NCBI GenBank assembly: GCA_002338655.1
Contig: DDIU01000053.1
Location: 164,037-228,036, forward strand
DNA length: 64,000 nt
Direction: 5' to 3'
DNA from: Flammeovirgaceae bacterium UBA1842
GTDB lineage: Bacteria; Bacteroidota; Bacteroidia; Cytophagales; Cyclobacteriaceae
Shown one piece after another: positions 53,515 to 63,306 of the stretch. The notes beneath the pieces are model-generated. The model was not told the DNA's origin and ran no database searches. It saw only the letters and a list, made by a program, of their open reading frames with translations. How positions within the stretch are numbered: the first letter of the stretch is position 1; each line of letters begins with the position of its first letter. The position numbers and the translations under genes were made by a program.

Positions 53515-53526
53515 ACATTTAATAAA

Positions 53527-56484
53527 ATGAAGATAATGAAATCAAATTTTATAAAATACCCTAAATCCCTTCACTACGTAGGCCTCATTCTTCTGATGGT
53601 GTGCCATAGTATAGTGGGCTCAGCACAATCGACAGGTAATATCTCCATAAGTGGTAAGGTCACGGACGAGGCCAATGAATCATTGCCCGGTGTTAATATT
53701 TTAGTAAAAGGGACTCAAACAGGTACTATTTCAGATGTTGAAGGGCGATACACACTGGATGTGCCAACCAATGCAACGCTTGTTTTCTCTTCTATCGGTT
53801 TTACAACTATGGAAGTTCCTGTGGGTAACAGAACAGTCATTGATATAGAACTGAAGGAGTCATCATTGGCCCTGGACGAAGTAGTCGTTATTGGATATGG
53901 CACCACGACCAAAAAAGAAGCCACTGGAGCTGTTACCAGTTTAAAGACCAAAGATTTTAATAAAGGGGGATTTAATGATCCTATGGGGTTGATACAGGGA
54001 AAAGTAGCGGGTTTGTCCATAACCAAACCTAATGGAGCAGATCCACTAGCGGGTTATCAGATTCTTTTACGGGGCGTAAGTACACTCACTTCAGGACAAG
54101 GGCCATTGATTATTATTGATGGTGTTGTTGGAGCCGACTTAAAGAATATCAATTTTCAAGACGTTGAGTCATTTGATGTGCTTAAAGATGGTTCTGCTGC
54201 CGCAATATATGGAACACGGGGCACCAATGGAGTTATAATTATTGCAACCAAACAAGCTAAAAAAGGCGAAAGTGTTTTTGAATACTCTGGCCAATTTTCG
54301 GTTCAGGTGGCACCAAGAAAAGTGGAGAATTTGACCGCCTCGGAATTTGAAGATGCCATTACCACCTATGATCCCTCTAAATCTGGAAGTCTGTTTGGTA
54401 GTGATACGGATTGGTATGATGAGGTTACAAGAGATGTACCTTTCGGATATCAGAATAATTTTTCCCTTTCTGGCGGAACGGACAAATTCTCCCATCGCAC
54501 ATCTGTAACGCATAGCTCCAATCAGGGGTTATTGAAAGACAATCAATCCGAACGACTTCTTTTTAAGACCAATATCAAACAAAAAGTTCTTGATGACCGG
54601 GTGGCCTTAGATATCAATCTCACCAATAATATGAGAAAATATAAGCCGGCCAATTACGAAATTTTCCGTCAGGCATTTATTCAAAACCCAACCCAACCTG
54701 TATATGATGATTCAGATCCCGAAACAGGGGGATATTCCTATGAACAAGGGTTGGAATACTACAATCCTGTGGCACTGCTCAATGAAAGGACAAGAGAGGG
54801 TAAAACAAATGATTTAGTAATGAATCTTCGAGCAACATTAGACATTACAAATGACTTATCGTGGAGTAATTTTATTTCAACACAAAATTCAGATTGGGAA
54901 GAAAATTCATATAAGACACGCTATTACCCTTCCATTCTTGGTGTAGGTGGGGAAGCGGAGATTGCCAATGGACGAAATAGAAACTCACAATTTGAAAGTA
55001 TTATTAACTATGACCATGTATTTGGAGATCATCATTTACAAGCCGTGTTTGGTTATGCCTACCAGGAATTTGAGATGAATAGTTCCTATGTCGGCAATTC
55101 TAATTTTGATACCGATCTATTTCTATACAACAACATTGCTGCAGGCTCTTTCTTTAGGGAGGGTAAAGGCGAATTAGGATCATATAAGCAATCGAGTACG
55201 CTCATTGCTTTTTTTGGTAGGCTCATGTACAACTATAATGATAAATACTTGGCCTCTGCATCATTAAGAAGGGAAGGTTCATCCAAATTTGGAGACAATA
55301 ATAAATGGGGCTTGTTCCCTGCAGTAAGTTTGGGTTGGAGACTCAGTGAAGAACCTATTTTTCAAGATGTAGAATGGATCAATGAATTGAAATTCCGGGT
55401 GGGCTATGGAGTAACGGGTAACCAGGATTTTAGCCCATATCAATCGCTTATACTTTTGGAAAGGGTAGGGAGTTTGTTCTATAATGAGGAATGGATCAAT
55501 TCGTATGGCCCTGGGCAGAACCCGAACCCCGATCTACGCTGGGAGAAAAAGAAAGAACTTAATATCGGCATAGACTATACTCTTTTTGAAAAACGACTGA
55601 GTGGAAGTATAGAATATTACCAACGAAAAACCGAGGATCTATTGTGGAATTTCCAAGTGCCTGTACCACCTTATTTATACCCCTTCTTGTTTACCAATGT
55701 TGGTACAATCAGTAACAGGGGTGTTGAACTAACACTTAATGCTTTACTTGCCAAGAAGGCCAATTTTCAATGGAATTCTACCCTGACTGCGAGTCATAAC
55801 AAAAACTTTCTTGATAAAATATCCAACGATGAGTTTACGCAATCTACCTACGAAACAGCGTTTATTGGCGGTGCCATTGGAGTTTGGGCACAAAGGATAC
55901 AGGAAGGAGAGGAACTGGGTACCTTTTATGGCCCGGTTTGGTTGGGTATAGATGAAAATGGTAATGATCTATTCAAAAATCAAAACCCTGTTGGGGAAGT
56001 CGATAAAAGTGACTGGGAGAAAATTGGAAATGCCAACCCTATTGCCACACTTGGCTGGAGCAACTCCTTTGCTTATAAATCTTGGGAGCTTAGCCTAAAC
56101 TTCCGTGCAGGCATTGGTGGTAAAGTCTTGAATTTGTACCGATTATATTATGAGTCATGGAATTCTATTGGGTTGCGTAATATCGTTCACACCCAATATG
56201 AAAACCCGGAGTTTAATGGAAAGATCACCTATTCATCAAAATACGTAGAGGATGCCTCTTTCTTAAAACTCGACAACGTTACGCTTAATTATAATTTCAA
56301 AATTCAATCGAAATACATTTCCAGATTAAGTGCCTTCGGCTCGGCTCAAAATGTATTTTGGTTTACAGGGTATAAGGGCATAGACCCTGAAGTAAATCTT
56401 GGTGGTTTGGAGCCCGGTATTGACCGACTATCCTATTACCCGAGATCAACCTCTCTTACAATTGGCATAAATGCAACGTTTTAA
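53527..56484 (+). CDS. SusC/RagA-type TonB-dependent outer-membrane receptor
   Basis: A 985-aa receptor: signal peptide (to about SAQ, residue 35), CarboxypepD_reg-like N-terminal domain (about 42-115; GKVTDEANESLPGVNILVKG), TonB-box region EVVVIGYGTT, plug domain (about 125-235; LIIIDGVVGAD, GTRGTNGVIIIATK) and a 22-strand barrel ending TSLTIGINATF. It imports the substrate captured by the SusD partner. An alternative start is 53536. Shorter than most SusC for polysaccharides, which suits a small ligand (weak inference). Confidence 0.96.
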   Translation: MKIMKSNFIKYPKSLHYVGLILLMVCHSIVGSAQSTGNISISGKVTDEANESLPGVNILVKGTQTGTISDVEGRYTLDVPTNATLVFSSIGFTTMEVPVGNRTVIDIELKESSLALDEVVVIGYGTTTKKEATGAVTSLKTKDFNKGGFNDPMGLIQGKVAGLSITKPNGADPLAGYQILLRGVSTLTSGQGPLIIIDGVVGADLKNINFQDVESFDVLKDGSAAAIYGTRGTNGVIIIATKQAKKGESVFEYSGQFSVQVAPRKVENLTASEFEDAITTYDPSKSGSLFGSDTDWYDEVTRDVPFGYQNNFSLSGGTDKFSHRTSVTHSSNQGLLKDNQSERLLFKTNIKQKVLDDRVALDINLTNNMRKYKPANYEIFRQAFIQNPTQPVYDDSDPETGGYSYEQGLEYYNPVALLNERTREGKTNDLVMNLRATLDITNDLSWSNFISTQNSDWEENSYKTRYYPSILGVGGEAEIANGRNRNSQFESIINYDHVFGDHHLQAVFGYAYQEFEMNSSYVGNSNFDTDLFLYNNIAAGSFFREGKGELGSYKQSSTLIAFFGRLMYNYNDKYLASASLRREGSSKFGDNNKWGLFPAVSLGWRLSEEPIFQDVEWINELKFRVGYGVTGNQDFSPYQSLILLERVGSLFYNEEWINSYGPGQNPNPDLRWEKKKELNIGIDYTLFEKRLSGSIEYYQRKTEDLLWNFQVPVPPYLYPFLFTNVGTISNRGVELTLNALLAKKANFQWNSTLTASHNKNFLDKISNDEFTQSTYETAFIGGAIGVWAQRIQEGEELGTFYGPVWLGIDENGNDLFKNQNPVGEVDKSDWEKIGNANPIATLGWSNSFAYKSWELSLNFRAGIGGKVLNLYRLYYESWNSIGLRNIVHTQYENPEFNGKITYSSKYVEDASFLKLDNVTLNYNFKIQSKYISRLSAFGSAQNVFWFTGYKGIDPEVNLGGLEPGIDRLSYYPRSTSLTIGINATF

Positions 56485-56502
56485 TTATTAAAATAGAGAA
56501 TT

Positions 56503-58014
56503 ATGAAAAGGCAAATTATCGCATTAACAACATTCAGCTTGTCAATCATCCTTACATTCTCTTGTGTGGATTTAACAGAAACTGTGTATTCTGAAATACC
56601 AGTTGATAATTTTTTTAGATCAGAAAAGGATGTGATTGCCTATGCTGGTAGAGCTTATGTGGGGCTGCAACCCTACCCAGAAGAACAACGGCTTTGGTCG
56701 TTAGGGCAGAATGCCTCTGATGAAATGGTGATCCCTCAAAAACATAATGGAGAATGGTACGAACAAGGCCGGTGGGAAGTAATGCAAAAACATACGCTGG
56801 GTAGTTCCACCGCTGGCAATAAAATCCTGACCAAAGCCTGGGATATGGTATTTGAGGGAGTGACAGCCTGTAACGAGATTTTGTACGTGATTACTCCAAT
56901 CGAATTTGAAAATAAAGATAGGGTGCTCGCAGAAATAAAGATCCTACGGGCATTTTATTATTACTGGGGCATCGATTATTGGGGCAATATTCCCTTTTCA
57001 GTAGACTTCAGCAGTACAGAACCTCCCTTACAAAAAGACAGGAAGTTCATTTTTGACTTTATCGTGAAGGAAATAGAGGATAACGTAGATGCACTGCAAG
57101 AATTCCCTACACCAGAATATTACGGCCGGGTAACCAAAGGGATGGCATACACGCTTCTGGCCAAAATGTACCTCAATGCCAGCGAATGGGTTGGTGAAAA
57201 TAAATTTAATGAGGCAGTTATAGCTTGCGATAAAGTGATCGCAATAGGGGCTTACCAAATTGAAAATGATTATTTCGCCAATTTCAAAGTCGATAATGAG
57301 GGCTCGCTGGAGAATATTTTTGTAATTCCCTACCACCCACAACTTACAGATGAACATTTCTATTGGGAGCTGCTGACATTGAATTCAGCAAGTCGTGCTT
57401 CCTTTGATGTGGCCGGTATTCCTTGGGATGGTTTCGTATTGCAACCTGATTTTTTCGACAAGTACAGTCCAAATGATATAAGAAGGAATTCGTTTTTGTT
57501 TGGCCAACAGTATGATTCCAAGGGGAATCCGATAATCATAGATGGTGTGCCATTTGAGTATTCAGTTACCATTGCAAATTATAATTCCAGAGGGGAATGG
57601 GAGGGCGCCCGTTGTGCAAAGTATGAATACCAACCTGGGTTAAGTTATGATGTGATAGATATGGAAAATGACTTTGTGCTTTTCCGATATGCTGATGTAG
57701 TCTATACCAAACTGGAAGCCCTTCACCGATTAGGCCGAGCAGCTGAATATGTCGGTGATCCTGATGTTCAAAAAATCAGAACCCGCGCAGGTTTATTGCC
57801 CTATACGGCAGCAGAAATTACAGATAGTGAGCTGCTGGATGAATTTGGGCGTGAGTTTGCATGGGAAGGCCGCAGAAGACAAGATCAAATACGATTTGGC
57901 GTTTGGGGAAATGCCTGGTGGTCAAAACCCGTTTCTGGCCCCAACAAAAAGCTCTTCCCAATACCTCAGAGTGCTTTAAATACGAATCCTAACCTTGTTC
58001 AAAATCCAGACTAA
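56503..58014 (+). CDS. SusD/RagB-type surface nutrient-binding lipoprotein
   Basis: A 503-aa lipoprotein (lipobox LTFSC) with the SusD N-terminal domain (about 25-200; AEIKILRAFYYYWGIDYWGNIPF) and C-terminal RagB/SusD segment ending RREFAWEGRRR-like REFAWEGRRRQDQIRFG ... LFPIPQSALNTNPNLVQNPD. It sits on the outer face of the outer membrane and hands ligand to SusC. It starts 18 bp after susC and shares its last base with the next gene's start. Confidence 0.96.
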   Translation: MKRQIIALTTFSLSIILTFSCVDLTETVYSEIPVDNFFRSEKDVIAYAGRAYVGLQPYPEEQRLWSLGQNASDEMVIPQKHNGEWYEQGRWEVMQKHTLGSSTAGNKILTKAWDMVFEGVTACNEILYVITPIEFENKDRVLAEIKILRAFYYYWGIDYWGNIPFSVDFSSTEPPLQKDRKFIFDFIVKEIEDNVDALQEFPTPEYYGRVTKGMAYTLLAKMYLNASEWVGENKFNEAVIACDKVIAIGAYQIENDYFANFKVDNEGSLENIFVIPYHPQLTDEHFYWELLTLNSASRASFDVAGIPWDGFVLQPDFFDKYSPNDIRRNSFLFGQQYDSKGNPIIIDGVPFEYSVTIANYNSRGEWEGARCAKYEYQPGLSYDVIDMENDFVLFRYADVVYTKLEALHRLGRAAEYVGDPDVQKIRTRAGLLPYTAAEITDSELLDEFGREFAWEGRRRQDQIRFGVWGNAWWSKPVSGPNKKLFPIPQSALNTNPNLVQNPD

Positions 58015-60023
58015 TGAATTATAAAAACCTTATATCATCGATAGTATTTGTAAGCCTGTTTTTGGTTGCATCCACTCCTGTGGAAAAGGAGGCTCCTATG
58101 GCTTCCAAATCAATTACGGTAAAAGAACTGCGCAATAAAATAGCAGGGGCTTGGATTGGTCAAATGATAGGTAATATTTACGGCCTACCCCATGAGAACA
58201 AGTATATAAATGCCCCCGGAGACGAGAGCAAATGGCCGTATGGGTATTTGAAAAACCTAGATAAGCTTAAGAAATACGAAGGAGCTTTTTCGGATGATGA
58301 CACCGATGTTGAGTATATGTATTTGCTCAATATGGAAAAGTATGGTTATGAGCCTACTTACGAACAAATGCGTGAAGCTTGGATGTTCCATATTCGTGAC
58401 CGTGTTTGGCTGGCCAATCGTGCGGCCTTAGGTCTCATGCATTTCGGGTACACACCACCATTTACCGGTGACAAAAGTATAAATCCACATTGGTTTCAAA
58501 TTGATCCGCAACTCATTAATGAGATATGGGCCTATACTGCTCCCGGAATGGTGCAATATGCTGCACAAAAGTCTGATTGGGCGGCTCGAATTACCAGTGA
58601 TGACTGGGGGGCTGAGCCCACAATACACTATGGGGCTATGTATGCGGCCGCTTTTTTTGAAAAGGATATTCGCAAGCTAATTGATATTGGGTTAAAAGAA
58701 CTGCCTGCTAATGGTCGGTATGCCCAAACCATTAGGGATATGATTGCTTTACACAAAAAATATCCCAATAAATGGCAAGATGCTTGGAAAGAAATGGCCG
58801 GGAAATATTATGTCAACGAGCCTGATCTCACCAAAACCATTTGGAATGCGAATCTTAACGGAGCCTGTGGAATTTTAGCCATGTTGTATGGTGAGGGCGA
58901 TTTTCAGCGTACGCTTGATCTTTCTTGCGCCATGGGTTTCGATGCTGACAATCAAGCGGCTACGGTAGCGGGTATATTAGGAGTGATCGATGGCTTTGAT
59001 GCCCTTCCTAAAAACCTATACTTACCTATTGAAGGTTGGGAAAAGCCTTTTAATGACACATATATCAACATCACACGTCATGAATTGCCAGATGCAAGCA
59101 TTCAAGATCAAATAGACAGGATGTTGGCCATGACTTTGAAATTAGTGAAAGGCAAGGGCGGCAAAGTGACGGGGGAAGCAGGGCAAGAAATAGTCACTAT
59201 AAACACAAAAGCTACTTTTGATGTTCCTCTGGAGTTTTACATTGGCCCAGCAGCAGTTTTGGAAGTCAACAAAAAGGCTGATTTCAATTTTTATAGTGAT
59301 GGAAATAAAGATTACAACTGGACACTGGTACAGGGAGAATTGCCAAAAGGCACTTCCTTCGAAAAAGGGAAACTCACTGGAACACCACAGGTGCCTGGGA
59401 AATATAAGATTACGATCCAATTGGATAACGGGAAGAAATTCCTGAAAAAGGATTTTGAGCTATTGGTGCGCAATGTGAATCTGGCAAGCTCAGCTACTTC
59501 GGTATTGGCCAATGTGCACACGCTGAATAGGGCCGTTCTTGATTCTTGCTGGACAACCTTTGGGAATTCCATGTATGCAAGCACCCCGGAAATAATACGT
59601 GATGGAAAATTAAATGGTGCAGGATCGGTCTTCTATAGTTTGGCCGCTAAAGCAAAAATTCCAAAAGTTGATTATTACGGATATGAATGGGACGATGAGC
59701 AAGAGATTGATATGATCGTCTTTAATACTGGTGGCATGGAAGAGTTTGGCGGGTGGTTTACCTCTTTGAATGTTCAGTACAAAAATACTGAGGGGAAATG
59801 GGTAAGTGCTGAGCAGACACAAATCCAACCTGGATTACCGAAAACGGATATCGTTTTCTTCCAACCACATTTTGCGGAATATGTAATCTCTTTTAAATCG
59901 GTAAAAACAAAGGCCGTTCGAATTATTGGCGATGCCATGATTCAGGATCATTGGAACAAATACACTAAAAATATATCGGGCTTTACGTCTATAGCGGAGT
60001 TGGGTGTTTATAAATCTAAATAA
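58014..60023 (+). CDS. Exported ADP-ribosylglycohydrolase family protein with C-terminal accessory domains
   Basis: A 669-aa protein with a signal peptide (to about ASTPVEK, residue 24). ADP-ribosylglycohydrolase (ARH, PF03747) domain about 35-375: opening RNKIAGAWIGQMIGNIYGLP, acidic metal motif SDDDTDVEYMYL and second metal motif MGFDADNQAATVAGILGVIDG. Then comes an Ig/He_PIG-like domain (about 400-490; GTSFEKGKLTGTPQVPGKYKITI) and a discoidin-like C-terminal domain. ARH enzymes hydrolyse N- or O-glycosidic bonds of ADP-ribose. Start overlaps the SusD stop by one base (TAATG). It is the most distant of three ARH paralogues here. Confidence 0.9.
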   Translation: MNYKNLISSIVFVSLFLVASTPVEKEAPMASKSITVKELRNKIAGAWIGQMIGNIYGLPHENKYINAPGDESKWPYGYLKNLDKLKKYEGAFSDDDTDVEYMYLLNMEKYGYEPTYEQMREAWMFHIRDRVWLANRAALGLMHFGYTPPFTGDKSINPHWFQIDPQLINEIWAYTAPGMVQYAAQKSDWAARITSDDWGAEPTIHYGAMYAAAFFEKDIRKLIDIGLKELPANGRYAQTIRDMIALHKKYPNKWQDAWKEMAGKYYVNEPDLTKTIWNANLNGACGILAMLYGEGDFQRTLDLSCAMGFDADNQAATVAGILGVIDGFDALPKNLYLPIEGWEKPFNDTYINITRHELPDASIQDQIDRMLAMTLKLVKGKGGKVTGEAGQEIVTINTKATFDVPLEFYIGPAAVLEVNKKADFNFYSDGNKDYNWTLVQGELPKGTSFEKGKLTGTPQVPGKYKITIQLDNGKKFLKKDFELLVRNVNLASSATSVLANVHTLNRAVLDSCWTTFGNSMYASTPEIIRDGKLNGAGSVFYSLAAKAKIPKVDYYGYEWDDEQEIDMIVFNTGGMEEFGGWFTSLNVQYKNTEGKWVSAEQTQIQPGLPKTDIVFFQPHFAEYVISFKSVKTKAVRIIGDAMIQDHWNKYTKNISGFTSIAELGVYKSK

Positions 60024-60035
60024 AGAATAATGGGA

Positions 60036-61700
60036 ATGAAGTACACAATAAGTTTAACGAGTAAAATATTTTTCTTAGCGGCAGCATTTTTATTGCTAAG
60101 GTGTAACAGTGCAACAGAATCGGAAAAAGCCGTGTCAAATGATGTATTGGCCAACAGCGAATTCAACATTTCACGGGACGATTTACAAAATAAAATCAAA
60201 GGTGGCTGGGCAGGCCAGACCATTGGCGTTGTTTATGGCGCACCTGTAGAGTTCAAATACAATGGTTCGATGATCCATGACGACCAGAATATTCCTTGGA
60301 ATGAACACTATGTAAAATACTGGTGGGACAAAAAACCGGGCTTATTCGATGATATTTATACGGATCTTAATTTCGTGCAGGCATTCGAAAATCATGGGCT
60401 TGACGCTTCAGCAGATTCTATTGCTAAGCACTGGTCGAATACAGCCTATCACTTAGCGCATGCCAATCAAGCCTCTCGCTATAACATCCTGAATGGCATC
60501 ATGCCGCCAGCTTCTGGACACTGGAAGAATAACCCACATGCTGACGACATTGATTTCCAAATCGAAGCCGATTTTATTGGATTGATGACACCGGGTATGG
60601 TAAATGAAGCAACAAAAATTGCCGATAAGGTAGGACATGTAATGAATAGTGGCGATGGCTGGTATGGCGGGGTATTCGTTTCTGCTATGTACTCGCTTGC
60701 GTTCGTATCAGACGATCCAGCTTATATCGTAGAGAATGCCATAAAAGTGATCCCTGAAGGAACAGAATTTCACGGGATTATCACCGATGTGATAAAGTGG
60801 AAAAAGCAATTTCCTAACGATTGGAAACAAACATGGTTTGAAGTACAAAAGAAATGGAACCACGATACCGGCTGTCCAAAAGGGGTTTTCTTAGGATTTA
60901 ATATTGAAGCTAAAATAAACTCTGCTTATGTAGCCATCGGCTTATTATATGGAGATGGAGATTTCTCAAAGTCAATTGATATCGCTGCAAGATGTGGCCA
61001 AGATGCAGATTGTAATCCTGGCACCGTTGGTGGTGTATTGGGTGTGATGCTCGGCTATGACAACATCCCAGAATTTTGGTTAAAGCCGCTACAGGAAATT
61101 GAAATGGATGATTTTGAAAATACCACCGTTTCGCTAAATAAGGCCTACGGATGGAGCATGAAACATGCCCTTGGGATGATTGAAAAAACAGGCGGTAAAA
61201 CAGAGGGGGATGATATCACAATCCCGTTATCACAACCAACGCCAGTGGCATTTGAGCAAAATTTCGAAAACACTTATCCGATCGAGCGAAATAAGATTGA
61301 TGAATCCTTTACGGATGAAATCAATTTCGAATTTACCGGAAATGGCTACTTGTTGTATGGAAATATGGCCAAACGATCTAAGATTGATGTCGCTTATATC
61401 GATCGTGTATCAAAAAGAACCTATGGCTCTGAGTCATTTGGCTTAGCGGAGCCAGATGATCCCTATGTGGCAATAATGGAAGTGTACATCGATGGTGAAT
61501 TGGACCAGACAGTGAAACTTCCGATGATGAACTCGGCACGTAGGTTGGAGCCGGCTTGGAAATACCAATTGACGGAAGGTAAGCATACCCTCAAACTGAA
61601 ATGGGTTAACCATCATCCAAATTATGAATATAGGATTAACGATTTGATTGTTTATTCTGAAAATAAGCCAGTAAGCAACTTACCCCATGAGACCCATTAA
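60036..61700 (+). CDS. ADP-ribosylglycohydrolase family lipoprotein (paralogue 2)
   Basis: A 554-aa lipoprotein (signal with LLLRC). ARH domain about 45-395: NKIKGGWAGQTIGVVYGAPVEF, acidic motif FDDIYTDLNFV, ASRYNILNGIMPPASGHW, HADDIDFQIEADF and RCGQDADCNPGTVGGVLG. A beta-sandwich C-terminal domain follows (AIMEVYIDGELDQTVKLPM ... KHTLKLKWVN), likely sugar-binding. The ATG at 60036 is preferred; 60030 is also possible. Strongly similar throughout to the next gene, indicating tandem duplication. Confidence 0.9.
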   Translation: MKYTISLTSKIFFLAAAFLLLRCNSATESEKAVSNDVLANSEFNISRDDLQNKIKGGWAGQTIGVVYGAPVEFKYNGSMIHDDQNIPWNEHYVKYWWDKKPGLFDDIYTDLNFVQAFENHGLDASADSIAKHWSNTAYHLAHANQASRYNILNGIMPPASGHWKNNPHADDIDFQIEADFIGLMTPGMVNEATKIADKVGHVMNSGDGWYGGVFVSAMYSLAFVSDDPAYIVENAIKVIPEGTEFHGIITDVIKWKKQFPNDWKQTWFEVQKKWNHDTGCPKGVFLGFNIEAKINSAYVAIGLLYGDGDFSKSIDIAARCGQDADCNPGTVGGVLGVMLGYDNIPEFWLKPLQEIEMDDFENTTVSLNKAYGWSMKHALGMIEKTGGKTEGDDITIPLSQPTPVAFEQNFENTYPIERNKIDESFTDEINFEFTGNGYLLYGNMAKRSKIDVAYIDRVSKRTYGSESFGLAEPDDPYVAIMEVYIDGELDQTVKLPMMNSARRLEPAWKYQLTEGKHTLKLKWVNHHPNYEYRINDLIVYSENKPVSNLPHETH

Positions 61701-61701
61701 C

Positions 61702-63294
61702 ATGAAAGCAAAAGTATTTTATATCGGTGTAGCAATATTCTTGTTTGGAGCGATCACAGGTTGCAACAAACAGGAAGGGAGCGTAAAGCAAAAGGCGAGT
61801 GTAGCAAGCTATCCGGAAAAGTTCACGATTTCAAAATCGGATTTGAAGGATAAAATTCGGGGTGGCTGGGCTGGTCAAACGATTGGCGTAACATTTGGTG
61901 GCCCGACTGAATTTCGGTTTAAGGGCACCATGATCCATGAATATCAAAATATTGTTTGGCATGATCACTATATAAAAGAAACTTACGAATTGGATCCGGG
62001 ACTTTATGATGACGTTTACCTTGATTTAACATTTGTAAACATCTTGGAGAAAGTGGGCCTCAATGCGCCAGCGGACTCGTTTGCCATTGAATTTGCCAAT
62101 GAAGATTACAAACTATGGCACGCCAATCAGGCTGCCAGGTACAATATTCTAAACGGCATTATGCCTCCAGCTTCAGGCCATTGGATGAACAATCCACATG
62201 CCGATGACATAGATTTTCAGATTGAAGCAGACTTCGCAGGTATGATGGCTCCGGGCATGACCAATACGGCTTCCGAGTTTTGCGACCGCATTGGCCACAT
62301 CATGAATTATGGCGATGGCTGGTATGGTGGGGTATTTATCTCTGCCATGTACACACTGGCGTATTTTTCTGATGATCTTGATTTTGTGGTGGGTGAAGCG
62401 TTGAAGACAATCCCCGAACAAAGCATGTTCTATAAGACTATTGCCGATGTGATCAAGTGGCACAAAGAATATCCAGATGATTGGAAAGACACTTGGTTTG
62501 AGTTAGAGAAAAAGCATTCGGCTGAAAAAGGTTGCCCTGAAGGGGTGTACAACTCATTTAATATTGATGCGCGACTAAATGCTGCTTATGTAGTGATTGG
62601 CTTATTGTATGGTCAGAAGGACTTTTACGAAACCATGGACATCTCTACGCGCTGTGGTCAGGATTCTGATTGTAATCCAGCAACAGCTGCCGGTATATTA
62701 GGTGTGATGGATGGCTACAGTAAGATTCCAAAATATTGGAAGCCTGCACTGGAAGAAGTAGAAGATCTGAAGTTCCCATACATGGACATAACACTGAATG
62801 AAGTGTATGACCTAACCTATAAGCATACGCTTCAGATTGTAGAGCAAAATGACGGAAGTATTTTGGGGGATAGTGTTCAAATCAATGTCCAAATACCAGA
62901 AACAGTACGTTTTGAGCAATCATTCGAAGGTTTATACCCAAGAGAGGAACGCTATTTAAGACAACATTACACAGATAAGAATATCAATATTGATTTCACT
63001 GGAAATGGTATAGTGGTATTGGGCAATGTGAATAGCATCTGCTCTGTTCCCACCAGCGATTATGTGGCATTACTGGATGTCTACATTGATGGTGAAAAAG
63101 TGGAGCAAGTGAAAATGCCCTACGACTATATTGTACGCAAGTACGACATCTACCATAAATATTTATTGGAAGAAGGACCGCACCATGTAGAGATAAAATG
63201 GGTCAATAAGAACCCTGATTTTAGTATTTATATGAAGTCGATTGTGATCTATGGAGACAGTCCAAGTAAACCCCTTGATATACCTAGGATATAA
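61702..63294 (+). CDS. ADP-ribosylglycohydrolase family lipoprotein (paralogue 3)
   Basis: A 530-aa lipoprotein (lipobox ITGC). Same order as the preceding gene: KIRGGWAGQTIGVTFGGPTEF, acidic YDDVYLDLTFV, AARYNILNGIMPPASGHW, HADDIDFQIEADF, RCGQDSDCNPATAAGILGVMDG, then the C-terminal beta-sandwich. The frame could start 15 bp earlier (61687), overlapping the previous stop; I choose the ATG at 61702, which opens directly on the signal peptide. Duplicate of the preceding gene with clear divergence. Confidence 0.9.
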   Translation: MKAKVFYIGVAIFLFGAITGCNKQEGSVKQKASVASYPEKFTISKSDLKDKIRGGWAGQTIGVTFGGPTEFRFKGTMIHEYQNIVWHDHYIKETYELDPGLYDDVYLDLTFVNILEKVGLNAPADSFAIEFANEDYKLWHANQAARYNILNGIMPPASGHWMNNPHADDIDFQIEADFAGMMAPGMTNTASEFCDRIGHIMNYGDGWYGGVFISAMYTLAYFSDDLDFVVGEALKTIPEQSMFYKTIADVIKWHKEYPDDWKDTWFELEKKHSAEKGCPEGVYNSFNIDARLNAAYVVIGLLYGQKDFYETMDISTRCGQDSDCNPATAAGILGVMDGYSKIPKYWKPALEEVEDLKFPYMDITLNEVYDLTYKHTLQIVEQNDGSILGDSVQINVQIPETVRFEQSFEGLYPREERYLRQHYTDKNINIDFTGNGIVVLGNVNSICSVPTSDYVALLDVYIDGEKVEQVKMPYDYIVRKYDIYHKYLLEEGPHHVEIKWVNKNPDFSIYMKSIVIYGDSPSKPLDIPRI

Positions 63295-63306
63295 CTTATA
63301 TAGTAG

